Below are positions 38,601 to 47,098 of a stretch of 64,000 nt of DNA, in pieces. Made by a program: the position numbers and the translations under genes. The stretch covers positions 682,001 through 746,000 of the forward strand of contig CBDHEY010000004.1 of NCBI GenBank assembly GCA_965262305.1, given 5' to 3'. The stretch's first letter is position 1; the number at the start of each line of letters is the position of its first letter. The stretch comes from CBDHEY01 sp965262305 (GTDB lineage: Bacteria; Pseudomonadota; Gammaproteobacteria; Pseudomonadales; Cellvibrionaceae). The notes below the pieces were generated by a model. The model was given only the letters and a program-made list of their open reading frames with translations, made no database searches and was not told the DNA's origin.

Positions 38601-41600
38601 TGACGCCACAAGTATCCAATTAAATATCCTAAATTCCTATCAGGCTGAAGTTGAATTTAGGTCACTGGATTCTGACGAATTTTGGCAAGACGAGAAAATA
38701 AGAAAAATACAGGAAGAACAATCGCTTACACCATTTGATTTTTCAGAAAAGCAGCCGTTGACAAGGTATTTACTGTTAAAAATTTCTGAAGAGAAACATA
38801 TTTTAATGGTGACCTTTCATCATTTAATTGCGGATGGATGGACTCGTGGATTGTTTTTAGACGAGTTTTTAAAAATCTATAAATCCAAAGTTGATGATGT
38901 TTCCTTATCGTTAGATAAACCACTCTATCTAACTCACTATATTAATCAGCGGTTAAGGTCTAAAAATTCCAAAGCCTACACAGATTCTATAAATTATTGG
39001 GTTTCGGAATATGAAGCCCCACTCCCTGACATGAATTTGCCGCTAGCTAAAGAGCAAGGGGTTGTTAAGGACTTTCGAGCCAAAAAAGTCCAGCATGATA
39101 TCGATTGCGAATTAGCATTAAAAATAAAGGACGTTGCATCTCGATCTGGAAACACGCTCTTTAATTTTATGCTGAGTGTTTACGCAGTAGTCTTATCGAG
39201 AATTTCACAAACTAATGATATTTGTATTGGCGTTCCGTTTGCAGGGCAACCGATTGATGGTATGGATGTTCTCATGGGACAGTGTGCTCGAGTTTTACCT
39301 ATTCGTATCAAAGTTGAAGAGCAGAATTCGTTCTCGGATCATCTTAGGTTGGTTTCTGAAGTTGTAGCAAAAGCACATGAACATTCACAGCCAACCTTTA
39401 CAGAGTTGTTTGATAAAATTAAATTAAATAATTCAAAACTTGTCTCTAATGTTTTTTCAATTGACCAAGGTGAAAAAGAATTTAACGCAGGTCCAATTCA
39501 CATTCAATGCGAAGAAAATCCAATTAGTTTTGCGGTTTTTGATTTGGGGTTAACCCTTTGTAGTACTCGAGATAAGTTATATTTTGAGTGGATCTATAAT
39601 GTTAGCGGGTATGAAGAGTCTACGGTTAAACATTGGCTCGTAATCTATGAGAAAATACTAAGCTCTCTTGTAGAAAACATTGAAATACCACTAAGTGAAT
39701 TGGATATTTCTACTGAATACGATCGTGAAATCCTAAAGAAGCTTAATGATACGCGAGTAGATATGGATTTCTGTTCCGCTTCTGAAAAGATACTGCAGAC
39801 TTCTAAAGAAAAACCAAACCATATTGCGGCCACATGTAACGATTATTCTTTTACCTATAAATCTCTCGATCAAAACGCAAACAAGCTCGCTCATAAATTG
39901 ATTGAGCTAGGAGTAAAGCCGAGTAGTAGAATTGCTTTAGCAATGACAAGAACGTCTCTAGCAGTTATTGCCATGCTCGCTGCGCATAGATGTGGGTGCG
40001 CTTATGCGCCTATTGATCCAGGACAACCTGAGCAGAGATTGCTATCGATTCTTGATGATCTAAAGGCAAAAGTCATTCTTACAGATCAAGATATTGCTGA
40101 TAGTTTATTGTCTGATGGGCGTCTAAAACTTAATCCAAAAGAAATAATTGAATCCAAAGAAGGGAATGAAGAAAAGCCGGATGTTGCTCTCAAAATTCAG
40201 CCGAGTGATGCCGCTTATGTTATCTACACTTCTGGTTCGACAGGCACGCCAAAGGGGGTCGCAGTTTCTCATGGTAACATGATTAACTTACTGAATTTTA
40301 TGCAGGACGCAATAAAATATAACGCTTTGGATAATCAGCTCGCAATTGCCAATTTTACATTCGATCCTCATGTGTTTGAGATTTTTTTACCTTTGGTGTG
40401 CTCTGCTGCTACACACATCGCGAGTAATGACGAGATTCTTGATGCAAAGAAACTGAGTGCTAAAATCGAAAAGTTAGAGATTAGTGTTATGCAAGCGACG
40501 CCTGTTACTTGGCGGATGTTAGCAGAATACGGATGGCGTGTTCAGCAAAAATTGAAAGCAGTGATTAGTGGTGGAGAAGCCCTTCCGCGTGACGCAAGAA
40601 AAATGCTTTTGGCAAACGCTAACATGGTCATAAATGCTTACGGACCGACTGAAACGACGGTATTGTCGAGCACGGAATTTCTAAAGGAAGATAGTGATCC
40701 TTCTGTCATAGGTCAACCAATTCATAATACCCAATGTTTTGTTGTCGACAAACAAAACCGACCATTACCTATTGGGGGTGAAGGTGAACTTGTTATTGGT
40801 GGAGCAGGTGTTTCGTTGGGGTATCTTAACCTTCCTGATATGACAGCATTGAAATTTATCGAAAGAGTAGGGCGTGAAAAAGGTAAATTCTATAAAACAG
40901 GTGATAACGCGAGAATTTTACCGACCGGCAAGATTCAATTTCGTGGTCGAGTAGATGAGCAAATTAAGATACGAGGTTTGCGAATAGAACCGCTCGAGAT
41001 TGAGATTGCGCTAGAAAAGCTAGAAGCTGTCGATCAAGCATGTGTTGTAGTTAATCGAAGTAAAAACACGCCACTCTTAGTTGCTTACTATAAGGCAACA
41101 AGCGCGCTCGAAACACAAGCTTTACGAGAGCACTTAGTTCAATATGTGCCTGCTTATATGTTACCTCAGCGTTTTGAGTGCTTAGATGAAATCCCTCAGA
41201 CCTCTAGCGGTAAAATTAACCGCAAGATTTTACAATCAATCAAATTACAAGAAAGCACCGAGCAGTTACTAATAGGAAAACCAAAAACTGACACGGAGTT
41301 ACTACTGACTCAGTGCTGGCAAGAAGTGTTAAAACTTGAAGTTATCAATCGTACTGATGATTTCTTTAGTATCGGCGGCCATTCTTTGGCTGCCGTAAAA
41401 GTGCTGTCGCAAATAAATGCGATATTGGGAATAAACCTGCCGATCAATGTGTTTTTGCAAACACCTGTTTTGAAAGATCTGGCAGCCTACATTGATCGCA
41501 ATCCTGTTAACTCAGATCAGCGAAACACCGTTGTATTGAAAGATGGAAACAAAACACCTTTGTTCTGCCTTTATGGTGTTTTGTTGTATAAAGATTTAGC

Positions 41601-42312
41601 TGAGTCTCTTCCTGACGATCAGAAAGTTATTGGTGTTTATCTTAACGAAGAAATGGAATTGTTACGTCAAGATAATATCGATGCTTTTATGAGTGCATTT
41701 GCTGATATGAGTGTTATTGCGAAAAAGTATGCTGATACTATTCGTAAAGCACAACCCAAAGGTCCCTACTACCTAGCTGGCGAGTCTTTTGGCGGTGTTG
41801 TTGCATTTGAGGTGGCGCAATTACTAAAGCGTGAAGGTGAAGAGGTGAAGCTTGTAGCTTTAATGGATTCGTGGTTGCCAGGAAAACACCAAAAGCTATT
41901 ATTGGCCACCCGTTTTCTTAAACATTTTGAGTTGTTTTTGAAAAAACCCGTTCCTTACTTTAAAGATATTTGTGCAAAACTTGAAAAAATAGTAAAGAAA
42001 AAAACACCGAGTTTTGAAAGTTCAAAAGCGGTTAAAAAAACGGAATCTTCAATTGTTGATTTACGTCAAAAAGCACGTGATAAGATTGTCGAAAATTATG
42101 ATCCACAATATTACGTCGGTGACGTTGTCTTGTTTAGAGCCTCTGAGCGCAGTCCTTTTGAACCGAAAGATAGAAATATGGGCTGGACCAAATTTGTTAG
42201 AGATATCAATGTTTATAGCATTGAAGGGGATCATCTAAGCATCTTAACACGCCCCAATGTAGAGGCCATGGCCAGACATCTTGCAGCCTACTTGCCTAAT
42301 TCAAAAAAATAA
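32632..42312 (+). CDS. Three-module nonribosomal peptide synthetase with terminal thioesterase
   Basis: 3226 residues. Order: C-terminal half of a condensation domain (about 60-235, no HHxxxDG), A1 (243-740), carrier T1 (Ser791), C2 (HHIILDG at 1008), A2 (1320-1820), T2 (GGHS, Ser1872), C3 (HHLIADG at 2063), A3 (2370-2870), T3 (Ser2918), TE (GESFGG, Ser3052; His3201 in GDHLS). Aligned to GrsA by eye, the A2 pocket reads D-V-W-H-L-S-L-V-D, a serine code; A1 reads S-I-F-H-A-S-I-C-M, without Asp235; A3 reads D-P-F-Q-I-G-A-V-L, unassigned but nearest the glycine type. No epimerase, methylase or reductase domain. Expected product: an acyl or unusual starter, Ser, then a third residue, released by TE. 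No MbtH or phosphopantetheinyl transferase gene is nearby. Confidence 0.93.
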   Translation: MTSIIRSEKDVEAISTVGLSTEDSSCSSIPLATNSVMLGSRENHCYEKEIRPLDFSSPGDSFQCLAEITAIICALFYRYSGQECIPLHLILASQNTARQSKIICHEIEPKNDLSTFVRRIHASLISESSSEQMAVQNVKRADGAKSPSIAIIFQDGGEEQNHLLNNEKLVIRYCRESAKDRIKVKFCGATFTRVTIEAFVQHFVNLAISAFKKALNASVIKLSILDSDEEQSIYALAQGLQINHAFCPPHKQIESFAKATPKKTAISFLDKTLNYAELNAKANQLVVFWFEQGFKPGFRCSVLLPPSEHFSVVLLAILKSGATYIPIDPEFPQERIDIILEDANPDLVICDEANSSLIRKPVVSLELQEIFAQLGQYSDSNPNVSIAEDDTAYIYYTSGTTGIPKGVMGSYKNLNHYVRVARDQYGMDANVTMPAVAKFTFSISMFELLGPLYCGGTSVILPRAQVLDLDFMVNLVKKINMFHIGPSLLKRIVSKIKTDCLVADFKHIKHASSGGDLIPVELLHDMTRVFPAAEHYVIYGCSEIACMGCTFLVDPTNLPSKTYVGKPFADMEVRVFDEHQNLLPPEYKGEIYFSGNGVTKGYLNRDELTAEKFISIEGKKFYRTGDVGRLMSDGNIEMLGRQDFQIQINGIRVELGEIDYYLRKLTGVKDAIASGQKLGNDDAFRIIAYVVAQEGQVLNVADMRAQLARILPDYMLPSGFVELDELPLNTNLKVDRKSLPIAKASNLMRVDSDIRFSEKLNEIVALLNEELEQSISLDDAGLDFISLGFDSIQFMQIVKTVKCHYGISVNFLDISDHLSSAERLAEYIEDQSIRSDLIEGYGKPSELKLGFDPDGIAGWYSSVDDEFYHYGVAKKHVNFNPFDDANKQDLIPLSSEQLEIWLACQKNTEASSAFNLSFELKFQKSVDETVLMAALQRLQHQNQILRVCIDESAQAFQILENSDVSIELIDSAKAELDFCDRVFTLNSSPLFRLACDARDTSRIIFTFHHIILDGWSIDLFVNSLLQAYSNLLDGKPDRLSFDKYQDAIKAEILDDEPKRVSSLSYWLEKHKEMGAPLDLPSVYPRGANRTYKAGYFKRKLDDNTEAKIDAFAANMGVTSFSLYYSVFILLLNRLTSEKDITVGVPLAGQLLSGRDQVLSHNVKTLPVRCFLETRSLVSHFISDTFNLLQESSRHGHVSYGELLPHLTYDRNNERPPLVSVVFTQDPTHTRINYENISAQFNALPRRYETFDLWVNVIEESNQVFLEAQFNAALFNEEFLDSWFCLYDEILADIIKNDAKPICELPSLPKNDRARIDQWNDTKTDFNSPLDLKSLFMRQVKASPEFTAIEFGDESLSYREFDEKSSQLANLLYDLELRQGDDVGVYCVRSIEMLLAIYAIVKSGCVYVPLDPDFPADRIKYVVENSQAKTVLSFGYLAEEFKNNNTAIEVVDLHQCEDQLAEKSVKPPAVEINPKDDAYIIYTSGSTGRPKGVVNSHQGIANRLLWKQQVFQASQSDRILFKTPFSFDVSVWEIFWPLQVGATMVIAPPEVHKDPDALEMLVRDKAVTITHFVPSMLNAYVNRPEVKPHSLRAVLCSGEALPADLQTDFYRVMPKVELHNLYGPTEAAVDVTHWYCPPDALPQVVPIGAPIANTQIHIVDAIDQPVPIGVAGELLIAGVQVAKGYKNNPDITAKSFIETDLYGEMQSLYRTGDLARWNQQGQIEYLGRLDFQVKIRGLRIEIGEIETLLNQYEGVDQSVVIVQTSERGDQNLVGFYVSNSDISPSDFKTYLGKQLPPYMVPQLYQRMSSIPLTTSGKADRKTLMKSGVFEIGSRERTAPKTETEIMIATFWSNLLEINDIAREDEFFAIGGHSLLAIKFISLLKREKAIKLPYNAMSLTLKELAELYDKSFADIDSNEHLDSSDVEVLRITHIDMAPEQKEIFLASSQSLEASCSYNLSSSFIILGELNVDFLKSSLASIIERHQALRTYVDATSIQLNILNSYQAEVEFRSLDSDEFWQDEKIRKIQEEQSLTPFDFSEKQPLTRYLLLKISEEKHILMVTFHHLIADGWTRGLFLDEFLKIYKSKVDDVSLSLDKPLYLTHYINQRLRSKNSKAYTDSINYWVSEYEAPLPDMNLPLAKEQGVVKDFRAKKVQHDIDCELALKIKDVASRSGNTLFNFMLSVYAVVLSRISQTNDICIGVPFAGQPIDGMDVLMGQCARVLPIRIKVEEQNSFSDHLRLVSEVVAKAHEHSQPTFTELFDKIKLNNSKLVSNVFSIDQGEKEFNAGPIHIQCEENPISFAVFDLGLTLCSTRDKLYFEWIYNVSGYEESTVKHWLVIYEKILSSLVENIEIPLSELDISTEYDREILKKLNDTRVDMDFCSASEKILQTSKEKPNHIAATCNDYSFTYKSLDQNANKLAHKLIELGVKPSSRIALAMTRTSLAVIAMLAAHRCGCAYAPIDPGQPEQRLLSILDDLKAKVILTDQDIADSLLSDGRLKLNPKEIIESKEGNEEKPDVALKIQPSDAAYVIYTSGSTGTPKGVAVSHGNMINLLNFMQDAIKYNALDNQLAIANFTFDPHVFEIFLPLVCSAATHIASNDEILDAKKLSAKIEKLEISVMQATPVTWRMLAEYGWRVQQKLKAVISGGEALPRDARKMLLANANMVINAYGPTETTVLSSTEFLKEDSDPSVIGQPIHNTQCFVVDKQNRPLPIGGEGELVIGGAGVSLGYLNLPDMTALKFIERVGREKGKFYKTGDNARILPTGKIQFRGRVDEQIKIRGLRIEPLEIEIALEKLEAVDQACVVVNRSKNTPLLVAYYKATSALETQALREHLVQYVPAYMLPQRFECLDEIPQTSSGKINRKILQSIKLQESTEQLLIGKPKTDTELLLTQCWQEVLKLEVINRTDDFFSIGGHSLAAVKVLSQINAILGINLPINVFLQTPVLKDLAAYIDRNPVNSDQRNTVVLKDGNKTPLFCLYGVLLYKDLAESLPDDQKVIGVYLNEEMELLRQDNIDAFMSAFADMSVIAKKYADTIRKAQPKGPYYLAGESFGGVVAFEVAQLLKREGEEVKLVALMDSWLPGKHQKLLLATRFLKHFELFLKKPVPYFKDICAKLEKIVKKKTPSFESSKAVKKTESSIVDLRQKARDKIVENYDPQYYVGDVVLFRASERSPFEPKDRNMGWTKFVRDINVYSIEGDHLSILTRPNVEAMARHLAAYLPNSKK

Positions 42313-42346
42313 TTTTATTTTCGCCCGCCGAAAGCCAAGTATTAAA

Positions 42347-42397
42347 AGCCCGTTATTAGTAAATCAAAATGCTCTGAAAAGCAGAATATAACGGGCT
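42347..42397. terminator. Bidirectional hairpin between NRPS and monooxygenase
   Basis: Arms AGCCCGTTAT and ATAACGGGCT, 31 bases apart, with a small inner stem (TGCT / AGCA). It lies between convergent genes and probably ends both transcripts. The long loop makes this less certain than the other terminators. Confidence 0.55.
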
Positions 42398-42413
42398 ATT
42401 GATTATGGGCAAA

Positions 42414-44003
42414 CTATTCCGATGCTGCTTTTTCCATGGAAACTGAACGCCATCTTTTATGAGGATCTGTCGCAAATTGAGATTTGATTCTTAATAAGTA
42501 CATTAAAATAAGTTGTCTGATATTCTGTTGTTGAGATGTTACTGATGGAGATTTATACCAGTTTTCTTGTGCTTCTTTACGAGATCCTGGGCCAGCTACT
42601 CGATATTGGCAAGGCCATACATGACTAAACCAGTAGCAAAAATATTTAACTGGATTGAATATCAGACTTGGACGAGGGGGTTGGCATCCGATAAGTGCGG
42701 CAACCTGCTCATTGTATCTTAGGCCATTCACTAAACCTGCCACGTTTGGTGTTTCGTAAAATTCGCTTTGCCAAGCCTTGGCATCACGCATTGCAAATTC
42801 TGAAAAATTTTTTGGTAGCTTCTTTTCGCCCTTACAACAAAGAGCAAAATATCTGGCTTGTAACTCAGCCATAAGAGGCACGCCACCTTGTTGTGGACGA
42901 ACAAATCCGATAAATGCTACCTCATCTCTGAAGTTTGGGTGAAACATGTGAAGGTAGCATTCTCGCGTGCTAGAAAACTGTAATTCTTCATTCAAATAGG
43001 GTAGGTCGAACTTAAACCCAGTACAAAATAAAATCGCGTCAAACTCTTCAGTCTTACCTGATTTAAAGTGGACGTGGTTGTTTTCGATTTTTTCAACACC
43101 TGAAGCGTCCATCACAAAATCGTATTTATCTTGAGCATCGAAAATCCGCTCTGTTTTTGTCACGACTGATCCAGGTTCATCGCCGGCGTTCAGTACATGC
43201 TCTGCCATGAGTTGTCGCGGTCCCCCGACTTTTCGGTTAACTGCGTCTAATGCAACATCTCTTACTTTTTTCGATTTTATATTGACAGGTAAACAATGAT
43301 AAAAACGACTTTGCAGAACATCTATCGTGTAGTAGCCGTATTTATTTTTTTCTCTAGAAAGATATCGACTGGAAAACATGTGATGTCGGCGCAAAGATAA
43401 AATAGTACGCTTTGCGACTGAAGCGACTTCAGCGATCACGTCTGCTGCAGATTCTCCCATACCAAAACAAAGCACTCGCTTGCCATGAAACTGGGTTAAC
43501 GCATCGGTATTTGTATAATTGGAGGAATGTATAATAGGACCTTCAAAATCCTCAATGCCAGGAACATCGGGTATATTTGGCTTTTGAAATTGACCTGAAC
43601 AAATAGCAATTTTATCGGATGTTTCGAGTTTAATTTCACCGTTTTCTACATTTTCGAATTCTAATTCCCAAATACCTACACTCGTTTTTCTCATTTTATT
43701 AAGCTTGAAACCAAAACGAATGCTTGGACGTAATTCGAATTTTTCCGCGTATTTATCAAGATAGGATTTATATTCGGATCGCTTCCAGAATTTTATTTCC
43801 TCGTCGTAAGGCATAAAGTCCGAATAGGCCATAAAATAATTTGAAACGGTCAATTCAACGGAGTCATAACAACCCTTTTCTGAGAATACCCCTCCGATAT
43901 CAGATCCTTGTTCATAACAAATGACGTCCATGCCTGCTTCTTTCAATTCTTTAACCGCGGCCAAACCTGATAAGCCAGCGCCTACAACCGTGACTTTGTC
44001 CAC
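42414..44003 (-). CDS. Flavin-dependent monooxygenase (FMO / Baeyer-Villiger type)
   Basis: 529 residues, GTG start with GAGG 8 bases upstream. FAD-binding GAGLSG at residues 8-13, NADPH-binding GMGESA near 185, and the FMO fingerprint FEGPIIHSSNY (FxGxxxHxxxY) between them; CTGFKFDLP is the usual ATG-like motif. Such enzymes insert oxygen at N, S or next to a carbonyl using NADPH. Convergent with the NRPS and sharing its 3' gap, it is the best candidate tailoring enzyme for the peptide. The last 70 residues extend past the usual core. Confidence 0.88.
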   Translation of the reverse strand: MDKVTVVGAGLSGLAAVKELKEAGMDVICYEQGSDIGGVFSEKGCYDSVELTVSNYFMAYSDFMPYDEEIKFWKRSEYKSYLDKYAEKFELRPSIRFGFKLNKMRKTSVGIWELEFENVENGEIKLETSDKIAICSGQFQKPNIPDVPGIEDFEGPIIHSSNYTNTDALTQFHGKRVLCFGMGESAADVIAEVASVAKRTILSLRRHHMFSSRYLSREKNKYGYYTIDVLQSRFYHCLPVNIKSKKVRDVALDAVNRKVGGPRQLMAEHVLNAGDEPGSVVTKTERIFDAQDKYDFVMDASGVEKIENNHVHFKSGKTEEFDAILFCTGFKFDLPYLNEELQFSSTRECYLHMFHPNFRDEVAFIGFVRPQQGGVPLMAELQARYFALCCKGEKKLPKNFSEFAMRDAKAWQSEFYETPNVAGLVNGLRYNEQVAALIGCQPPRPSLIFNPVKYFCYWFSHVWPCQYRVAGPGSRKEAQENWYKSPSVTSQQQNIRQLILMYLLRIKSQFATDPHKRWRSVSMEKAASE

Positions 44004-44420
44004 CTTTTAACCTCATTTAATAAAGATTAGAAATAGAAAAATATCGTTTTAAAAAGTACTAGAGCGCAAGCTCTATGCTTGATTATAGTCAGGATACGCA
44101 TGTCAACAACACGCTTCAAGTCAAATTGATGGCATTTAAGATGTTAATTGTTCACTTTATTCTTTTTTCATTTGTAACAAAATGGCGGGGGCATTATTCG
44201 AAAAGTTAGTGTTTTTTAATGAGTTTTGATTCCTGAATTTCGTACTTATGAACAGGTAATAGTGAGTGTGTATTTCATTCTTTTCACTTGGGGTTTGAAT
44301 CGGTTAATATTCGCTCGATTTTGGTTAAGTTTGATTTTATTTGCCGTCCAAGTTTACCGTCGGCGAAGTAAACAGACATAGCTTTGGGAAATAAATAAAA
44401 CAATTTAGGGTGGAGTAAAA
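44004..44420. promoter_or_regulatory. Divergent intergenic region, monooxygenase / acyltransferase
   Basis: About 420 AT-rich bases that must contain both promoters. I see no operator palindrome or gene that can be supported. Confidence 0.35.
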
Positions 44421-45473
44421 GTGGGGAAAAATCGAGTTGAAATCGTCGATGTAGCAAAAGGAATCAGTATCTTTTTGGTCGTATTTGGGCACTTGGAGCT
44501 TACACGTACCACAGAATTTAATTTCTCGCTTTCGCTATTCAGAATGCCTTTGTTTTTTTTCCTTTCTGGTGTGTTTTTTAGCGCTCAATTAGGTGCAAAA
44601 GATTACATTATCAAAAAAGCAGACCAGCTACTAAAACCTTACCTTGTGACTTCATTAGCTATGCTCTGCATATATATGCTTGTTGAGGGCGTGGATTTTT
44701 TATTTGGTTTACTTAATGTCTTTTATGGCAATCGTGACACTATTCGGTGGCTACCCATGTGGTATTTAACACACTTATGGTTGGTGTTTGTTGGTGCTTA
44801 CTTGCTATATAGGGTCTTGAATCTGGATCAGCGCTCAATTTTAATCAAGTGGTCTTTAGTGTTGTTTTTAATTGTCGTCGGAAAATTGATCGTAGATTTA
44901 ATGCAACCTAACACCTTTGCTTTTTCTGTTTTAGGGAGGCCTGTTAAATCTTCTGGTCTACCTTTTATGGCAGACTCTCTCGCCTTAAGTTTGGGCTTTT
45001 TTATGGCTGGACGTTTTATGCAGCAGACTATTATGGCATTTAAGCCTCAGCTTGCGTTTTTAGCGGTAGCGTTTTGTATATTCCTGGCTATTGCAATTTT
45101 AACTGAAGCCTGGATTGATATTGGTGGCGCTGAGTTTGATTATCCCGTTTTTGCCACAATTGCAGCTGTGTGCGGACTTTATATGGTACTCGCTATTTCA
45201 TATTATCTTGTCAAAGCCCCATTTCTTGCCAGGGTTTTTATCACAATGGGGCGAGGCAGTTTATTCATTTTAATTTTTCATTTCTTTATACAGTTTAAAG
45301 TGTATTATTTTTTCAAGGCGCAAATGCCAGAAGAGTTCGCTCCAATTGCCGCATTTATTGCGCTAATTGCTTCAATTGTCCTTCCGCTTATAATTAGGAG
45401 GATCTGCCAGTTGCACCGATTTATAGCGATGTTTTATTTTCCCGTTTATCAAAGCCGGTTGTTGAAGAGTTAA
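44421..45473 (+). CDS. Acyltransferase family 3 membrane protein
   Basis: 350 residues, GTG start behind GGAG. About ten transmembrane segments. The first block (EIVDVAKGISIFLVVFGHLE, FRMPLFFFLSGVFF) is the signature of the acyltransferase-3 family (PF01757), with the catalytic-type His in FGHLE. These integral proteins O-acetylate or acylate sugars, peptidoglycan, polysaccharides or small molecules. Acting on the NRPS product is conceivable from position but the gene is divergent from the monooxygenase and unproven as part of that locus. Confidence 0.85.
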   Translation: MGKNRVEIVDVAKGISIFLVVFGHLELTRTTEFNFSLSLFRMPLFFFLSGVFFSAQLGAKDYIIKKADQLLKPYLVTSLAMLCIYMLVEGVDFLFGLLNVFYGNRDTIRWLPMWYLTHLWLVFVGAYLLYRVLNLDQRSILIKWSLVLFLIVVGKLIVDLMQPNTFAFSVLGRPVKSSGLPFMADSLALSLGFFMAGRFMQQTIMAFKPQLAFLAVAFCIFLAIAILTEAWIDIGGAEFDYPVFATIAAVCGLYMVLAISYYLVKAPFLARVFITMGRGSLFILIFHFFIQFKVYYFFKAQMPEEFAPIAAFIALIASIVLPLIIRRICQLHRFIAMFYFPVYQSRLLKS

Positions 45474-45485
45474 ACGGACTACTTT

Positions 45486-46328
45486 TTAAGGATTATAAGG
45501 CGGCAGGCTTTTTGCGGCTTCCCAAGAGAGTAGCGCTTTTTTGCGTTCTGGCCCCCATCGATATTGGTGAAACTCACCAGAGCTTCTTATCACTCTATGG
45601 CATGGAATAAGATATGCGATGTTATTTTTTGCGATAGCGGATGCAACGGCCCGAGAGCTTGTTGGTTTATTAATTTGTTCCGCGATGGACTGATAAGAGC
45701 ACACATTCCCAAAGGGAATTTTTAATAATGCTTCCCAAACAATATGTTGGAACTTGGTTCCCTTAAGTAATATTTTTAGCGGTTTTTTACTTTCTAGTTG
45801 TTTATCAAATATTTGCCTGCTGATTAGTTTTGCTTTCTCAGAATTTTCTACAATTTTAGCCTGCGGCCACTCGGTCTCAAGCTTTTCTGGCGTTTTCCCG
45901 CGAGTGATTTCATCGGAGAAAATTAATTGGCAAATCCCTTTTTCAGTCCATGCAATAATGGTTTCGCCGAAGGGGCTATGGGTAATACCATATTCGATTA
46001 AAAGCCCCTTTCCACCCGATTTAAATTGACCTGGTGTCACTGCCTCCCAACTGACGAGTAAATCGTAAAGTCTGCCTGGGCCACTAAGACCTGCAGCTAA
46101 AGCAGAGTCAAACACAGTATTCCTTAATAGTTGTTTTTTAGCGTACTCCTTGGTTAAAAATTGCAACCATTGACTTGGAGACACACCTGCCCACTCGGTA
46201 AAAACGCGTTGTAAATGCGATGGGCTCAAGCTTAAGTGCTCTGATATCTGGTTAAGATTTGGCTGGGCCGCCCTATGTTCATCAATATATTTAATGGCGG
46301 CTTTTACTACGTGGTAATTGTCATTCAT
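45486..46328 (-). CDS. AraC-type HTH fused to O6-alkylguanine-DNA methyltransferase
   Basis: 280 residues. The N-terminal 105 residues are an AraC double helix-turn-helix (ISEHLSLSPSHLQRVFTEWAGVSPSQW); residues about 105-190 are the Ogt N-terminal-like region and 190-270 the methyltransferase core with acceptor Cys in IPCHRVIRSSGE. It lacks the zinc Cys cluster of E. coli Ada. It repairs O6-methylguanine by moving the alkyl group to its own Cys, and may activate its own expression. Single gene. Confidence 0.9.
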   Translation of the reverse strand: MNDNYHVVKAAIKYIDEHRAAQPNLNQISEHLSLSPSHLQRVFTEWAGVSPSQWLQFLTKEYAKKQLLRNTVFDSALAAGLSGPGRLYDLLVSWEAVTPGQFKSGGKGLLIEYGITHSPFGETIIAWTEKGICQLIFSDEITRGKTPEKLETEWPQAKIVENSEKAKLISRQIFDKQLESKKPLKILLKGTKFQHIVWEALLKIPFGNVCSYQSIAEQINKPTSSRAVASAIAKNNIAYLIPCHRVIRSSGEFHQYRWGPERKKALLSWEAAKSLPPYNP

Positions 46329-46501
46329 TGCTGTTAGAGGCTGTGTCTAATTTAAAACAACAATTCTGACCTGTCTTAAAGTATTTTTCGACCCGATTCT
46401 TGCTGAATGTCGATGGACTTTAGTTTAGAGGCTAGCTTGAAGCTAAATGAACGTTGGCTACTAAACAACAATAAATCAATTTATAAAGTATTCGTGTAAT
46501 T

Positions 46502-46975
46502 CTAGGAGTGTTCTCTTTCAACATGTAAATATTGATTAATTTTTCTCGGTAATACCTGAGTAAATATGATCCAAACCACGGGTATACCAAATACGATAGG
46601 TAATAGGCAAAGCCACCAGATTCCGGTTTTATTGTTCATGAAAATATATACACTTAAAAGACCAATATAAGAAGAACCTTGCCCAAGCAAGTGGTATTTC
46701 AGCCAGTGTTGGAAACGTATCTTAGCCGCTAGATAGCCTATTAGTGCGAGTAAATAGCAAACGATGGAATAAAAAAATAGCCAGCCAACGTCACTCCAGT
46801 GTACAAGGGCAATATAGGCGCTGGTTAGCATCCAACCGATAAAAGAAACATGATATGCCTCGCCAATTTCTGTGTGCGGCCCAGGTTTTTTGGGTGCGAG
46901 AAATGACAAAGCGCCGAGCGCCACACATATAAAGCAGGTTACAACATTTACCACTAAGGCAATTTGAAATTCCAC
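46502..46975 (-). CDS. Four- to five-span membrane protein, DUF2306-like
   Basis: 157 residues with five hydrophobic stretches. Gene starts with a GTG lacking a clear ribosome site. The opening (ALGALSFLAPKKPGPHTEIGEAYHVSFIG shape: G..S, K..G.H...G..Y) resembles DUF2306-type inner-membrane proteins of unknown function. A Fur box lies about 100 bases upstream of its start, on the far side of a short gap, so iron control is possible. Confidence 0.6.
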   Translation of the reverse strand: MEFQIALVVNVVTCFICVALGALSFLAPKKPGPHTEIGEAYHVSFIGWMLTSAYIALVHWSDVGWLFFYSIVCYLLALIGYLAAKIRFQHWLKYHLLGQGSSYIGLLSVYIFMNNKTGIWWLCLLPIVFGIPVVWIIFTQVLPRKINQYLHVEREHS

Positions 46976-47060
46976 AAGCTACCGTATTTAGCCAACATTT
47001 AGAGAACTATTTTAAAGGTATTATGTCAAGATGTGGTTAACCAGCGAGAAATTTTATATT

Positions 47061-47098
47061 TTGAATGTAATATATGTAAATGATAATGACTATCATTT
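47061..47098 (+). promoter_or_regulatory. Fur box overlapping a promoter
   Basis: AAATGATAATGACTATCATTT at 47078-47098 is an inverted repeat with 8-base arms (AAATGATA / TATCATTT) and matches the GATAATGATAATCATTATC consensus well. TTGAAT at 47061-47066 and GATAAT (47082-47087) could be a -35 and -10, so bound Fur would cover the promoter. Confidence 0.75.
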
